NCBI RefSeq assembly: GCF_949987535.1
Contig: NC_080078.1
Coordinates: 46,650,207-46,714,206 of the forward strand
Direction of reading: 5' to 3'
Length of the DNA: 64,000 nt
DNA from: Balaenoptera acutorostrata
Lineage: Eukaryota > Chordata > Mammalia > Artiodactyla > Balaenopteridae
Shown here: positions 45,941 through 55,861 of the stretch, in pieces
How the letters are laid out: each line of letters opens with the position of its first letter
How positions within the stretch are numbered: position 1 is the first letter of the stretch
The notes under the pieces: model-generated
Databases searched by the model: none
Seen by the model: only the letters and a program-made list of their open reading frames with translations
Told to the model about the DNA's origin: nothing
Made by a program: the position numbers and the translations under genes

Positions 45941-47917
45941 CTCCTTAAGGGTTTATCAAGAATAAATACAAATCTTAAAGCCTTTTCCATAAATAGTAAA
46001 GCCTTAATCATCTAAGCAAGCAACTTTAATTTATTCCAGTTGTTCTTTATAAAGTAGTAAGCTTATATTGTACTATTTAATTCATAACTAAGTTTTTAAA
46101 GTGAGGCTATGACGTCTCCAGTTTTGTCTGTTTATATGTCTGTGTACATGTTATACATATGAGATGTGTCTACCTCTGGAAAATATCAAAATTAAACTTA
46201 TAAAAGAGCTCTATTTAATTGACTTAAAAGTAAGTACTTACAAAATAAATATTTCTAAATATGAAAGAAACTGCCCAGAATGAATTTCAGGTTCACATGA
46301 TCTAGAAAGTATTCAATATTAAATTAACATATGGTATTAAAGCTAGCTTAAGCTTGCTGGTTTATTGTACCTAGGTTTACTGAAGGTCAATACATGTTAT
46401 TTCTGTTACAGAGTTTGTCAACAACAACAAAAAATTAACTTGGTATGATGAAATTCTTATAAGTAGATTAAGTAAGAGTTTTTGGGTGAACTCTTTAGAA
46501 ATAATTATGTTTTAGGAATGTCTACTTGAAAATAATCTCTCCAAATATCTGGTAACTTGAAACTTTAGAATTGTGCTAAATTAAGTTAAATGATGAAAGT
46601 TTGTTGAATAGCTAGGTCATTCCCAAATAAAATAAGATACTGAAACAATTACTGAACCTTGGCTTCCCTTTAGAGAGTAACTAAAGGTGTTTAGAAATAT
46701 TAATAAATGTTTGGTGCCACACTGAGATATTTTTATAAGAAAGCACATGTTTTTAGAAATTATTACTGGTATTTATGTTTGCCAAACTATAGAGTGCTAA
46801 TGTAGAAGACAGTTCATAATTGCTTACTTCTTAGTTTTCACTAGAAATTAAGGTTTTTAAGAGTTGAGGATTCTAAACATGTAATTAAAGCTAATAGAAA
46901 TAATAAAGGAACCATTTCAGTAGGAAAGTAAGATGTGTGTTGTGAACAAAAGAAGGTATGAAAGATGGAATTGCATTTTTTAAGGGAAAAGAAAGTAATT
47001 TTGTCCTAGAGCTGGTTGTTTCTAGATGTGGGGAAAATTAAGGGGCAAAATAATATGCATACAGAAAGGGGTGGAAAAGGAACCCTGAGAATAGAGTTTT
47101 GTTCATGGTCAGGATTGGCTGAATTTAGACTGAATTTAATTAGGTAGATGGATGGATTTTCTTGTTAAAAGTAAGCTGGTACAAGACTGGAGTTTCACTT
47201 TCTCTCTCTGTTAAGAAAACAAAGTTTTCTTGAAGTGCTGCTTTGGTAGCAGATTGTGTGAGCTTCTGTGCCTTTAAGTGATCTGTATTTACTTTAAAAA
47301 TCTTTTGTCACTTTGGTTAAGTGAACAAGCTGTGATCCTATTTGACCAAGTGTTTTAAAACTTTTTGATATTTTTGACAAACTTCCTATCAAGTTTTAAT
47401 TAACGTTCTTTGACCTCCAGCTACCTTTAAAATGCTTCAGAGGGCCCCTAAGGCATCTCAGAGAAGAATATCAAATTAATTGGGCTTATGGTAAGTTAAA
47501 TTACATGAGAAACATTGTCAAGTAATTAGAGATGAACCTTAGGTTATATTTTCTGGATAAATGTCATTAGTATAGATATCCCAAAACATATATGAAATTC
47601 CTAAAAATCTGGTATGCTCTGGTATAATGTTATCAGTCATAATTCTAGTTATTATCTTAAAAATGTTGTTATATGTCACAGAAATATCCAAGTTTCTTGT
47701 CAGTTGCATTGTAATCATATCTTTAACCATGTCATTTTAAGTCTTGTTGTTTATAGACAATCACTGTTTTACTCTGATAATTTTATAAAATGACCTGCAA
47801 GAAAATTCATAAGAAGGATTTTTGACAAATATAAGTTTCTGATAACTTTTAGATCATACTGCTGAACTGGGTAAGAAATTACAAAACTCTAATGGAAAAC
47901 CTGAAGACTTCATCCAG
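45941..47917 (+). mobile_element. ERV internal region, decayed
   Basis: About 2 kb, strongly AT-rich, no frame longer than about 60 codons. Position and lack of other repeats suggest proviral sequence. No protease or RT motif survives that I can see. Confidence 0.4.
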
Positions 47918-47971
47918 CTCATCAGGAATTAATTTTATTTTTTAAGTTTTTAAATTTTTTTACTGTCTCTC

Positions 47972-48367
47972 AAATTTCTTTGCTAGTGATACACAGAATA
48001 CAAAAGGAATAGTTTGACAAGTTACAATCAGTTCAGTTTGGGATACACTGACTATGAGTCTGAAACTCCAAGAAGAGTCCTAGATATAGAATTAAGTTGA
48101 TTTTTTTTCATACAAAATTATCTAGTACAATATATTGATTAATCAGTATAATGCCAATTTATAATAACACCAAGTTCTCATTATATGTGGGTCATTTCTT
48201 AGGCACTCTGAACTGTTACATTGACATACAGTACTTGCCCACTCCCATGCCAACATTACACTAGTTTTATTTTAAAAGTCTTGTTATTGCATAAATAAGT
48301 CTCCACACCTTATCACTACCACATCTTCTTCTTCCTCTTCAAAATTGTCTTGGCTGTTTTTGTTCTG
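47972..48367 (-). other. Transduced 3' flank carried by L1
   Basis: Lies between the two A-tails of the L1. On the minus strand its first ~250 bases faintly resemble a very old L1 ORF2 ('agccaagacaattttgaag', 'aatgacccacatataatg'), so the donor locus probably held an old L1 downstream of the source element. It marks the source locus of the L1. Confidence 0.75.
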
Positions 48368-48616
48368 TTTTTTTTTTCTTTTTTATACAGCAGATTCTTA
48401 TTAGTCATCAGTTTTATACACATCAGTGTATACATGTCAATCCCAATTGCACAGTTCATCACACCCCCACCCCCATCTCCCTGCAGCTTTCCCCCTTTGG
48501 TGTCCATACTTTTGTCCTCTACATCTGTGTCTCAATTTCTGCCCTGCAAACCGGTTCATCTGTACCATTTTTCTAGGTTCCACATATATGCGTTAATATA
48601 CGATATTTTTCTCTTT

Positions 48617-49810
48617 CTAACTTACTTCACTCTGTATGACAGTCTCTAGAGCCATCCACGTCTCAACAAATGACCCAATTTCATTCCTTTCTATGGCTGA
48701 GTAATATTCCATTGTATATATGTACCACTTCTTCTTTATCCATTCATCTGTTGATGGGCATTTAGGTTGCTTCCATGACCTGCCTATTGTAAATAGTGCT
48801 GCAATGAACATTGGGGTGCATGTGTATTTTTGAATTATGGTTTTCTCTGGGGATATGCCCAGTAGTGGGATTGCTAGATCATATGGTAATTCTATTTTTA
48901 GTTTTTTAAGGAACCGCCATACTGTTCTCCATAGTGGCTGTATCAATTTACATTCCCACCAACAGTGCAAGAGGGTTCCCTTTTCTCCACACCCTCTCCA
49001 GCATTTGTTGTTTGTAGATTTTCTGATGATGCCCATTCTAACTGGTGTGAGGTGATACCTCATTATAGTTTTGATTTGCATTTCTCTTATAATTAGTGAT
49101 GTTGAGCATCTTTTCATGTACTTCGTGGCCGTCTGTATGTCTTCTTCGGAGAAATGTCTATTTAGGTCTTCTGCCCATTTTTGGATTGGGGTGTTTGTTT
49201 CTTTAATATTGAGCTGAATGAGCTGTTTATATATTTTGGAGATTAATCCTTTGTCTGTTGATTCGTTTGCAAATATTTTTTCCCATTCTGAGGGTTGTCT
49301 TTTCGTCTTGTTTATGGTTTCCTTTGCTGTGCAAAAGCTTTTAAGTTTCATTAGGTCCCATTTGCTTATTTTTGTTTTTATTTCCATTACTCTAGGAGGT
49401 GGATCAAAAAAGATCTTGCTGTGATTTATGTCAAAGAGTGCTCTTCCTATGTTTTCCTCTAGTAGTTTTATAGTGTCTGGTCTTACATTTAGGTCTCGAA
49501 TCCATTTTGAGTTCATTTTTGTGTATGGTGTTAGGGAGTGTTCTAATTTCATTCTTTTACATGTAGCTGTCCAGTTTTCCGAGCACCACTTATTGAAGAG
49601 GCTGTCTTTTCTCCATTGTATATCCTTGCCTCCTTTGTCATAGGTTAGTTGACCATAGGTGCATGGGTTTATCTCTGGGCTTTCTATCTTGTTCCATTGA
49701 TCTATGTTTCGGTTTTTGTGCCAATACCATATTGTCTTGATTACTGTAGCTTTGTAGTATAGTCTGAAGTCAGGGAGTCTGATTCCTCCAGCTCCGTTTT
49801 TTTCCCTCAA
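48617..49810 (-). pseudogene. L1 ORF2 C-terminal open frame (397 codons)
   Basis: The longest open frame in the window. It covers the end of the RT/thumb region and the C-terminal domain of ORF2p. Landmarks are '[20 protein letters not shown]' at the start, '[18 protein letters not shown]' in the middle and a cysteine-rich '[18 protein letters not shown]' motif about two thirds along, as in mammalian L1 ORF2p. It ends '...ETVIQSEVS'. The rest of ORF2 upstream is in other frames, so this is a remnant and not a gene. Its length shows that the insertion is fairly recent. Confidence 0.9.
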
Positions 49811-51605
49811 GACTGCTTTGGCTATTCGGGGTCTTTTGTGTCTCTATACAAATTTTAAGATTTTTTGTTCTAGTTCTGTAAAATATGCCATTGATAATTT
49901 GATAGGGATTGCATTGAATCTGTAGATTGCTTTGGGTAGTATACTCATTTTCACAATGTTGATTCTTCCAATCCAAGAACATGGTATATCTCTCCATCTG
50001 TTGGTATCATCTTTAATTTCATTCATCAGTGTCTTATAGTTTTCTGCATACAGGTCTTTTGTCTCCCTAGGTAGGTTTATTCCTAGGTATTTTATTCTTT
50101 TTGTTGCAGTGGTAAATGGGAATGTTTCCTTAATTTCTCTTTCAGGTTTTTCATCATTAGTGTATAGGAATGCAAGAGATTTCTGTGCATTAATTTTGCA
50201 TCCCACAACTTTACCAAATTAATTGATTAGCTCTAGTAGTTTTCTGGTGGCATCTTTAGGATTCTCTATGTATAGTATCATGTCATCTGCAAACAGTGAC
50301 AGTTTTACTTCTTTTCCAATTTGTATTCCTTTTATTTCTTTTTCTTCTCTGATTGCCGTGGCTAGGACTTCCAAAACTATGTTAAATAGTAGTGGTGAGA
50401 GTGGACATCCTTGTCTCGTTCCTGATCTTAGAGGAAATGCTTTCAGTTTTTATCCATTGAGAATGATGTTTGCTGTGGGTTTGTCATATATGGCCTTTAT
50501 TATGTTGAGGTAGGTTCCCTCTATGCCCACTTTCTGGAGAGTTTTTATCATAAATGGATGTTGAATTTTGTCAAAAGCTTTTTCTGCATCTGTTGAGATG
50601 ATCATATGGTTTTTATTCTTCAATTTGTTAATATGGTGTATCACATTGATTGATTTGCATATATTGAAGTATCCTTGCATTCCTGGGAGAAATCCCACTT
50701 GATCATGGTGTATGATCCTTTTAATGTGTTGTTGGATTCTGTTTGCGGGTTTTTTGTTGAGGATTTTTGCATCTATATTCATCAGTGATATTGGTCTGTA
50801 ATTTTCTTTGTAGTATCGTTATCTGGTTTTGATATCAGGGTGATGGTGGCCTCATAGAATGAGTTTGGGAGTGTCCTTTCCTCTGCAAATTTTGGAACAG
50901 TTTGAGAAGGATGGGTGTTAGCTCTTCTCTAAATGTTTGATAGAATTCACCTGTGAAGCCATCTGGTTCTGGACTTTTGTTTGTTGGAAGCTTTTTAATC
51001 ACAGTTTCAATTTCATTACTTGTGATTGGTCTGTTCATATATTCTATTTCTTCCTGGTTCAGTCTTGGGAGGTTATACCTTTCTAAGAATTTGTCCATTT
51101 CTTCCAGGTTGTCCATTTTGTTGGCATAGAGTTGCTTGTAGTAGTCTGTTAGGATGCTTTGTATTTCTGTGGTGTCATAACTTCTCCTTTTTCATTTCTA
51201 ATTTTATTGATTTGAGTCCTCTCCCTCTTTTTTTTTGATGAGTCTGGCTAATGGTTTATCAATTTTGTTTATCTTCTCAAACAACCAGCTTTTAGTTTTA
51301 TTGATCTTTGCTATTGTTTTCTTTGTTTCTATTTCATTTATTTCTGCTCTGATCTTTATGATTTCTTTCCTTCTGCTAACTTGGGGTTTTGTTTGTTCTT
51401 CTTTCTCTAGTTCCTTTAGGTGTAAGGTTAGATTGTTTGTTTATTTGAGATTTTTCTTGTTTCTTGAGGTAGGCTTGTATAGCTATAAACTTCCATCTTA
51501 GAACTGCTTTTGCTGCATCCTATAGGTTTTGGGTCGTTGTGTTTTCATTGTCATTTGTCTCTAGGTACTTTTTGATTTCCTCTGATTTCTTCAGTGATCT
51601 CTTTA
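49811..51605 (-). pseudogene. L1 ORF2 reverse-transcriptase region, broken
   Basis: RT blocks survive in several frames. '[20 protein letters not shown]' and '[18 protein letters not shown]' lie in 50450-50782. The catalytic FADD codons are at 50282-50293. A few codons later a Glu codon of the 'ELINEFGK' motif has become a TAA stop (50219-50221). Frameshifts separate these from the frames on both sides. Confidence 0.9.
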
Positions 51606-52367
51606 TTATTTAGTAACGTATTGTTTAGCCTCCATGTGTTTGTGTTTTTTCCTGTAATTCATTTCTAATCTCATAGCATTGAGGTCAGAAAAGATGCTTG
51701 ATATGATTTCAATTTTCTTAAATTTACTGAGGCTTGATTTGTGACCTAAGATGTGATCTATCCTGGAGAATGTTCCGTGCGCACTTGAGAAGAAAGTGTA
51801 ATCTGCTGTTTTCGGATGGAATGTCCTATAAATATCAATTAAATCTATCTGGTCTATTGTGTCATTTAAAGCTTCTGTTTCCTTATTTATTTTCATTTTG
51901 GCTGATCTGTCCATTGGTGTAAGTGAGGTGTTAAAGTCCCCCACTATTATTGTGTTACTGTCAATTTCCTCTTTTATGGCTGTTAGCAGTTGCCTTATGT
52001 ATTGAGGTGCTCCTATGTTGGGTGCATATATATTTATAATTGTTCTATCGTCTTCTTGGATTGATCCCTTGATCATTATGTAGTGTCCTTCCTTGTCTCT
52101 TGTAACATTCTTTATTTTAAAGTCTATTTTATCTGATATGAGTATTGCTACTTCAGCTTTCTTTTGATTTCCATTTGCATGGAATATCTTTTTCCATCCC
52201 CTCACTTTCAGTCTGTATGTGTCCCTAGGTCTGAAGTGGGTCTCTTGTAGACAGCATATATATGGGTCTTGTTTTTGTATCCATTCAGCAAGCCTGTGTC
52301 TTTTGGTTGGAGCATTTAATCCATTTATATTTAAGGTAATTATCGATATGTATGTTCCTATGACCAT
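51606..52367 (-). pseudogene. L1 ORF2 endonuclease domain (253 codons), His mutated
   Basis: Opens with 'MVIGTYISIITLNINGLNAP', the true ORF2 start. APE-type endonuclease residues are in place: Asn in NING (residue 13-15), Glu42 in QETH, Asp144/Asn146 in VGDFN, Asp204 in SRIDHIL. The SDH motif near residue 227-229 reads SDL, so the catalytic histidine (His230 in human ORF2p) is replaced by Leu. The older L1 at 24361-30733 still has His at this place. The frame breaks soon after. It would nick target DNA in the active element. Confidence 0.9.
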
Positions 52368-53321
52368 TTTCTTAATTGTTTTGGGTTTGTTTTTGTAGGT
52401 CCTTTTTCTCTTGTGTTTCCCACTTAGAGAAGTTCCTTTAGCATTTGTTGTAGAGCTGGTTTGGTGGTACTGAATTCTCTTAGCTTTTGCTTGTCTGTAA
52501 AGCTTTTGATTTCTCCATCAAATCTAAATGAGATCCTTGCTGGGTAGAGTAATCTTGGTTGTAGGTTCTTCCCTTTCATCACTTTAAGTATATCATGCCA
52601 CTCCCTTCTGGCTTGTAGAGTTTCTGCTGAGAAATCAGCTGTTAACCTTATGGGAGTTCCCTTGTATGTTATTTGTCATTTTTCCCTTGTTGCTTTCAAT
52701 AATTTTTATTTGTCTTTAATAATTTTTGCCAATTTGATTACTATTTGTCTTGGCGTGTTTCTCCTTGGGTTTATCCTGTATGGGACTCTCTGCGCTTCCT
52801 GGACTTGGGGGGCTATTTCCTTTCCCATGTTAGGGAAGTTTTCGACTATAATCTCTTCAAATATTTTCTCTGGTCCTTTCTCTGTCTCTTGTCCTTCTGG
52901 GACCCCTATAATGCGAATGTTGTTGTGTTTAATGTTGTCCCAGAGGTCTCTTAGGCTGTCTTCATTTCTTTTTCTTTATTCTGTTCCGCAGCAGTGAATT
53001 CCACCAATCTGTCTTCCAGGTTACTTACCTGTTCTTCTGCCTCAGTTATTCTGCTATTGATTCCTTCTAATGTAGTTTTCAGTTATTGTATTGTTCATCT
53101 CTGTTTGTTTGTTCTTTAATTCTTCTAGGTGTTTGTTACACATTTCTTGCATCTTCTCGATCTTTGCCTCCATTCTTATTCTGAGGTCTTGGATCATCTT
53201 CACTATCATTATTCTGAATTCTTTTTCTGGAAGTTTGCCTATCTATCTCCACTTCATTTAATTGTTTTTCTGGGGTTTTATCTTGTTCCTTCATCTGGTA
53301 CATAGCCCTCTGCCTTTTCAT
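52368..53321 (-). pseudogene. L1 ORF1 pseudogene
   Basis: ATG at 53319-53321, start 'MKRQRAMYQMKEQDKTPEKQ'. A frameshift within 60 codons leaves an early stop. RRM/CTD sequence continues in other frames to about 52430. ORF1p is the L1 RNA-binding protein; no intact copy here. Confidence 0.8.
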
Positions 53322-54215
53322 CTTGTCTATCTTTCTGTTAATGTGGTTTTTGTTCCACAGGCTGCAGGAGTGTAATTCTTCTTGCTTCTGCCCTCTGGTG
53401 GGTGCCGCTATCTAAGAGGCTTGTGCAAGTTTCCTGATGGGAGGGATTGGTGGTGGGTAGAGCTGGGTGTTGCTCTGGTGGGCAGAGCTCAGTAAAACTT
53501 TAAACTGCTTGACTGCTGATGTGTGGGGCTGGGTTCCCTCCCTGTTGGTTGTTTGGCCTGAGGCAACCCAACACTGGAGCCTACCTGGGCTCTTTGGTGG
53601 GGCTAATGACAGACTGTGGGAGGGCTCATGCCAAGGAGTACTTCCCCGAACTTCTGCTGCCAGTGTCCTTGTCCCCATGGTGAGCCACAGCCACCCCCCC
53701 GCCTCTGCAGGAGACCCTCCAACACTAGCAGGTAGGTCTGGTTCAGTCTCTATGGGGTCACTTCTCCTTCCCCTGGGTCCTGATGCACACACTACTTTGT
53801 GCGTGCCCTCCAAAAGAGTGGAGTCTCTGTTTCCCCAAGTCCTGCAATCCAATCCCACTAGCCTTCAAAGTCTGATTCTCTAGGAATTCCTCCTCCCATT
53901 GCCAGACCCCCAGGTTGGGAAGCCTGATGTGGGGCTCAGAACCTTCACTCCAGTGGGTTGACTTCTGTGGTATAAGTGTTCTCCAGTCTGTGAGTCACCC
54001 ACCCAGCAGTTATGGGATTTGATTTTACTGTGATTGATTGCGCCTCTCCTACCATCTCATTGTGGCTTCTCCTTTGTCTTTGGATGTGGGATATCTTTTT
54101 TGGTGAGTTCCATTCTCTTCCTGTCAATGATTGTCTAGCAGCTAGTTGTGATTCTGGTGTTCTCACAAGAGGGAGTGAGAGCCCATCCTTGTACTCCACC
54201 ATCTTGGTTCAGGAC
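53322..54215 (-). promoter_or_regulatory. L1 5'UTR with YY1-type site
   Basis: About 0.9 kb, GC-richer than the ORFs, with 'ggtgggtagagc'-like units. Minus-strand ccaagatggtgg at 54196-54207 is the terminal YY1-like site, eight bases inside the 5' end. An antisense or sense promoter could persist, but CpG loss is visible. Confidence 0.7.
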
Positions 54216-54429
54216 CTCATCAGGAATTAATTAACTGATAAATATAATTCATAATTTTATGACTTTCTGAAATATACTTCTAAGTTTTTTTTCCAGAAAA
54301 AAAATCTTTTCTCTTCTGCTATGACCTACAGGTTGATAAGTATACCTTTGTAAACAAAGATGAAACATTTACCTTTTTCTCTGTACGTAATCCTTCTAGA
54401 ATTTGGCTTCTCCAGGTAGCTCTCCTGTG

Positions 54430-54538
54430 GACTTGATGGTTTATTGCAACCAGATTACTACTAGTTATACTAATCATAATAATTTTTTGCTTCCAAATGC
54501 TGGTTGAATTTATGACCAACGGGAAGCACTGTGAATGA
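54430..54538 (+). pseudogene. Possible ERV env 3' end (hydrophobic tail)
   Basis: Just before the 3' LTR one plus-strand frame encodes a run of about 13 Leu/Val/Ile/Phe residues, then a short polar tail, and stops at 54536-54538, inside the first bases of the LTR. Position and hydrophobicity fit the membrane anchor of a retroviral Env. Upstream the frame is stopped. Identification rests on position and composition alone. Confidence 0.35.
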
Positions 54539-54953
54539 AAAATCTTGCCTGCCACGTTCTGTTGCTCCACGGTAAACCCTCAGCCACTGCAGCCATCCCT
54601 AATGGTGCACCCCGAGGGGACTCAGGATGGGAAAGAACAGGATACTGGCCCCAGATTGCTAAACTGCATATCAGAGGAATGATTCCAAAGAGCCCAGATT
54701 CTTACATTTTCCCATACGTAGAAAAGGGCTAAATTCATTAACTTGAGATATCTGGTTTTCTTTAAGTAGCAGTAATCTTTTGATGTTCCGACTACCTTGT
54801 CTTTGTTGTAAAACTCCTATAGTTCCTGCTTCCCCCCTTACCTCTTCAGAGCAGTCCTGCAGAGCTATCCTGGGCTTGAAGTCCTCAGAAGGTCCACCGA
54901 ATAAAACATAATTCTCAACTTTTAGGTTGTGCATTTTTTTTTTTCAGTCGACA
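54530..54953 (+). repeat. ERV 3' LTR
   Basis: 424 bp, tg...ca ends. AATAAA at 54900-54905 is followed by a T-rich U5-like end. Flanked on the right by gagg, which matches the four bases before the 5' LTR. Confidence 0.7.
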
Positions 54954-55629
54954 GAGGCAACGGTGTCAACACATTTGTGTCTTGCCCTGGATGACGCACA
55001 ATTCATTTATCCCATAGTTTTTTTCACAGCTTAGTATTTTAAGTTAGGAATCAGAATAGCTAGGCTGGCTTCTTTTCTCTAATTCTTCTCTCCAGCCCTT
55101 AAGATACAAAAAAGGATTACAGACCACTCATTATTCTAGATATACTTCAGTCTTGGCTGAGTGATTTAGAATGTTGGTCTGGAAAAAACTCCTAAACATC
55201 ATCTGGCCCCATTTTTGTTCCCGTGGAATTCCCTGAGGCTCATTCAACTCAACAAACCTTTGTGTAGAGGTGCAGATCCACAGGTAGTGGTGTGAGAGGA
55301 CGGGACATAAGGCAGGCTTCTATCAGCCCAAATACACTCAAATGCCTTTCACGTTCTCCAGGGCAAAGATTTAGTGTTAGACTTAAAAACAGATATACTA
55401 AACAACTCAGCAGGTAACTTCTGGAAAAGCAATGCTTCAGAATCAGCTTGGGGTTGCTGAAATAATTTGATAACTCCAGGAAGCCAGGAGGTGAGATGGG
55501 TGGAAAAATTTTTTTCTTGTCATCAAAGCTCAGAAAACCAGGGTATTGCATGATCTGGATATGCTGTAGATTATCTTTTTCCTTTAAAGATGGTAAGTTT
55601 CTTACAATGTGTTATTTGGTATAAAGATT

Positions 55630-55670
55630 TTAAAAGTTTAGCCTGAGGCTAAACTTTTAAACGTTTAAAA
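55630..55670. repeat. Compound perfect palindrome / hairpin
   Basis: A 14-bp perfect stem (55630-55643 with 55647-55660) has a 3-base loop. It overlaps a 16-bp perfect palindrome, ttttaaacgtttaaaa (55655-55670). It lies 124-164 bases beyond the stop codon of the minus-strand exon at 55794-55855, so it could sit in that transcript's 3'UTR. Confidence 0.9.
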
Positions 55671-55793
55671 GTTCTATCCATGGGACTGGATAGAAATGAG
55701 GGAAATCCAACATGCCTTTTACAAACAGTTTCTATGGCTGGCCCATTTAATCAATTGAAAATCTTGTAACAGAGGCAACTTACCTATTATTAG

Positions 55794-55855
55794 TTAATCT
55801 TCTTGCTGACTCTCTGTTGGGTCATTTACACTGTCAACCTGATTATTCATTTCAA
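55794..55855 (-). CDS. Putative last coding exon of an unrecognised minus-strand gene
   Basis: Minus strand: a pyrimidine-rich acceptor 'gttttcctttctggttccag' ends at 55856, then 62 coding bases to a TAA at 55794-55796. Joined in phase 1 to the exon at 58720-58797, the split codon g|tt gives Val and the frame reads 'VEMNNQVDSVNDPTESQQED' then stop. The tail is acidic and polar, rich in N, D, E and Q. An ATTAAA lies about 45 bases beyond the stop (55746-55751). A donor-like 'ataatag|gtaagt' just after the stop may allow a 3'UTR splice. I do not recognise the protein. Confidence 0.55.
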
Positions 55856-55861
55856 CTGGAA

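Larger units (their letters stand above)
47918..54232 (-). mobile_element. Full-length L1 with 3' transduction and 17-bp duplication
   Basis: A perfect 17-bp direct repeat, ctcatcaggaattaatt, at 47918-47934 and 54216-54232 bounds the insertion. On the minus strand: L1 5' end at 54215, L1 3' end 'gaatctgctgtata' at 48385, first A-tract (48368-48384), about 390 bases of non-L1-terminal sequence, then a second A-rich tail (47935-47971) against the duplication. This is the standard signature of an L1 that read through its own poly(A) signal. It sits inside the ERV. Confidence 0.9.
43584..54953 (+). mobile_element. Endogenous retrovirus remnant, interrupted
   Basis: Both ends start or finish with the same LTR family. 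43584 begins 'tgtgaattaaaaatgttgcc', and the 3' LTR begins 'tgtgaatgaaaaatcttgcc' at 54530 and ends ...ca at 54953. A 4-bp duplication, gagg, lies at 43580-43583 and 54954-54957, the size usual for class I (gammaretrovirus-like) ERVs. Removing the younger LTR (45318-45940) and the L1 package (47935-54215) leaves about 4.5 kb. The internal part is AT-rich and I find no intact gag, pol or env. Description only; the copy is dead. Confidence 0.65.

Noticed and set aside
48350..54230. Plus-strand open frames across the L1s (for example 52650-52997, 53467-53883, 51235-51501)
   Set aside because: They are antisense shadows of L1 ORF1, ORF2 and 5'UTR with no independent support.
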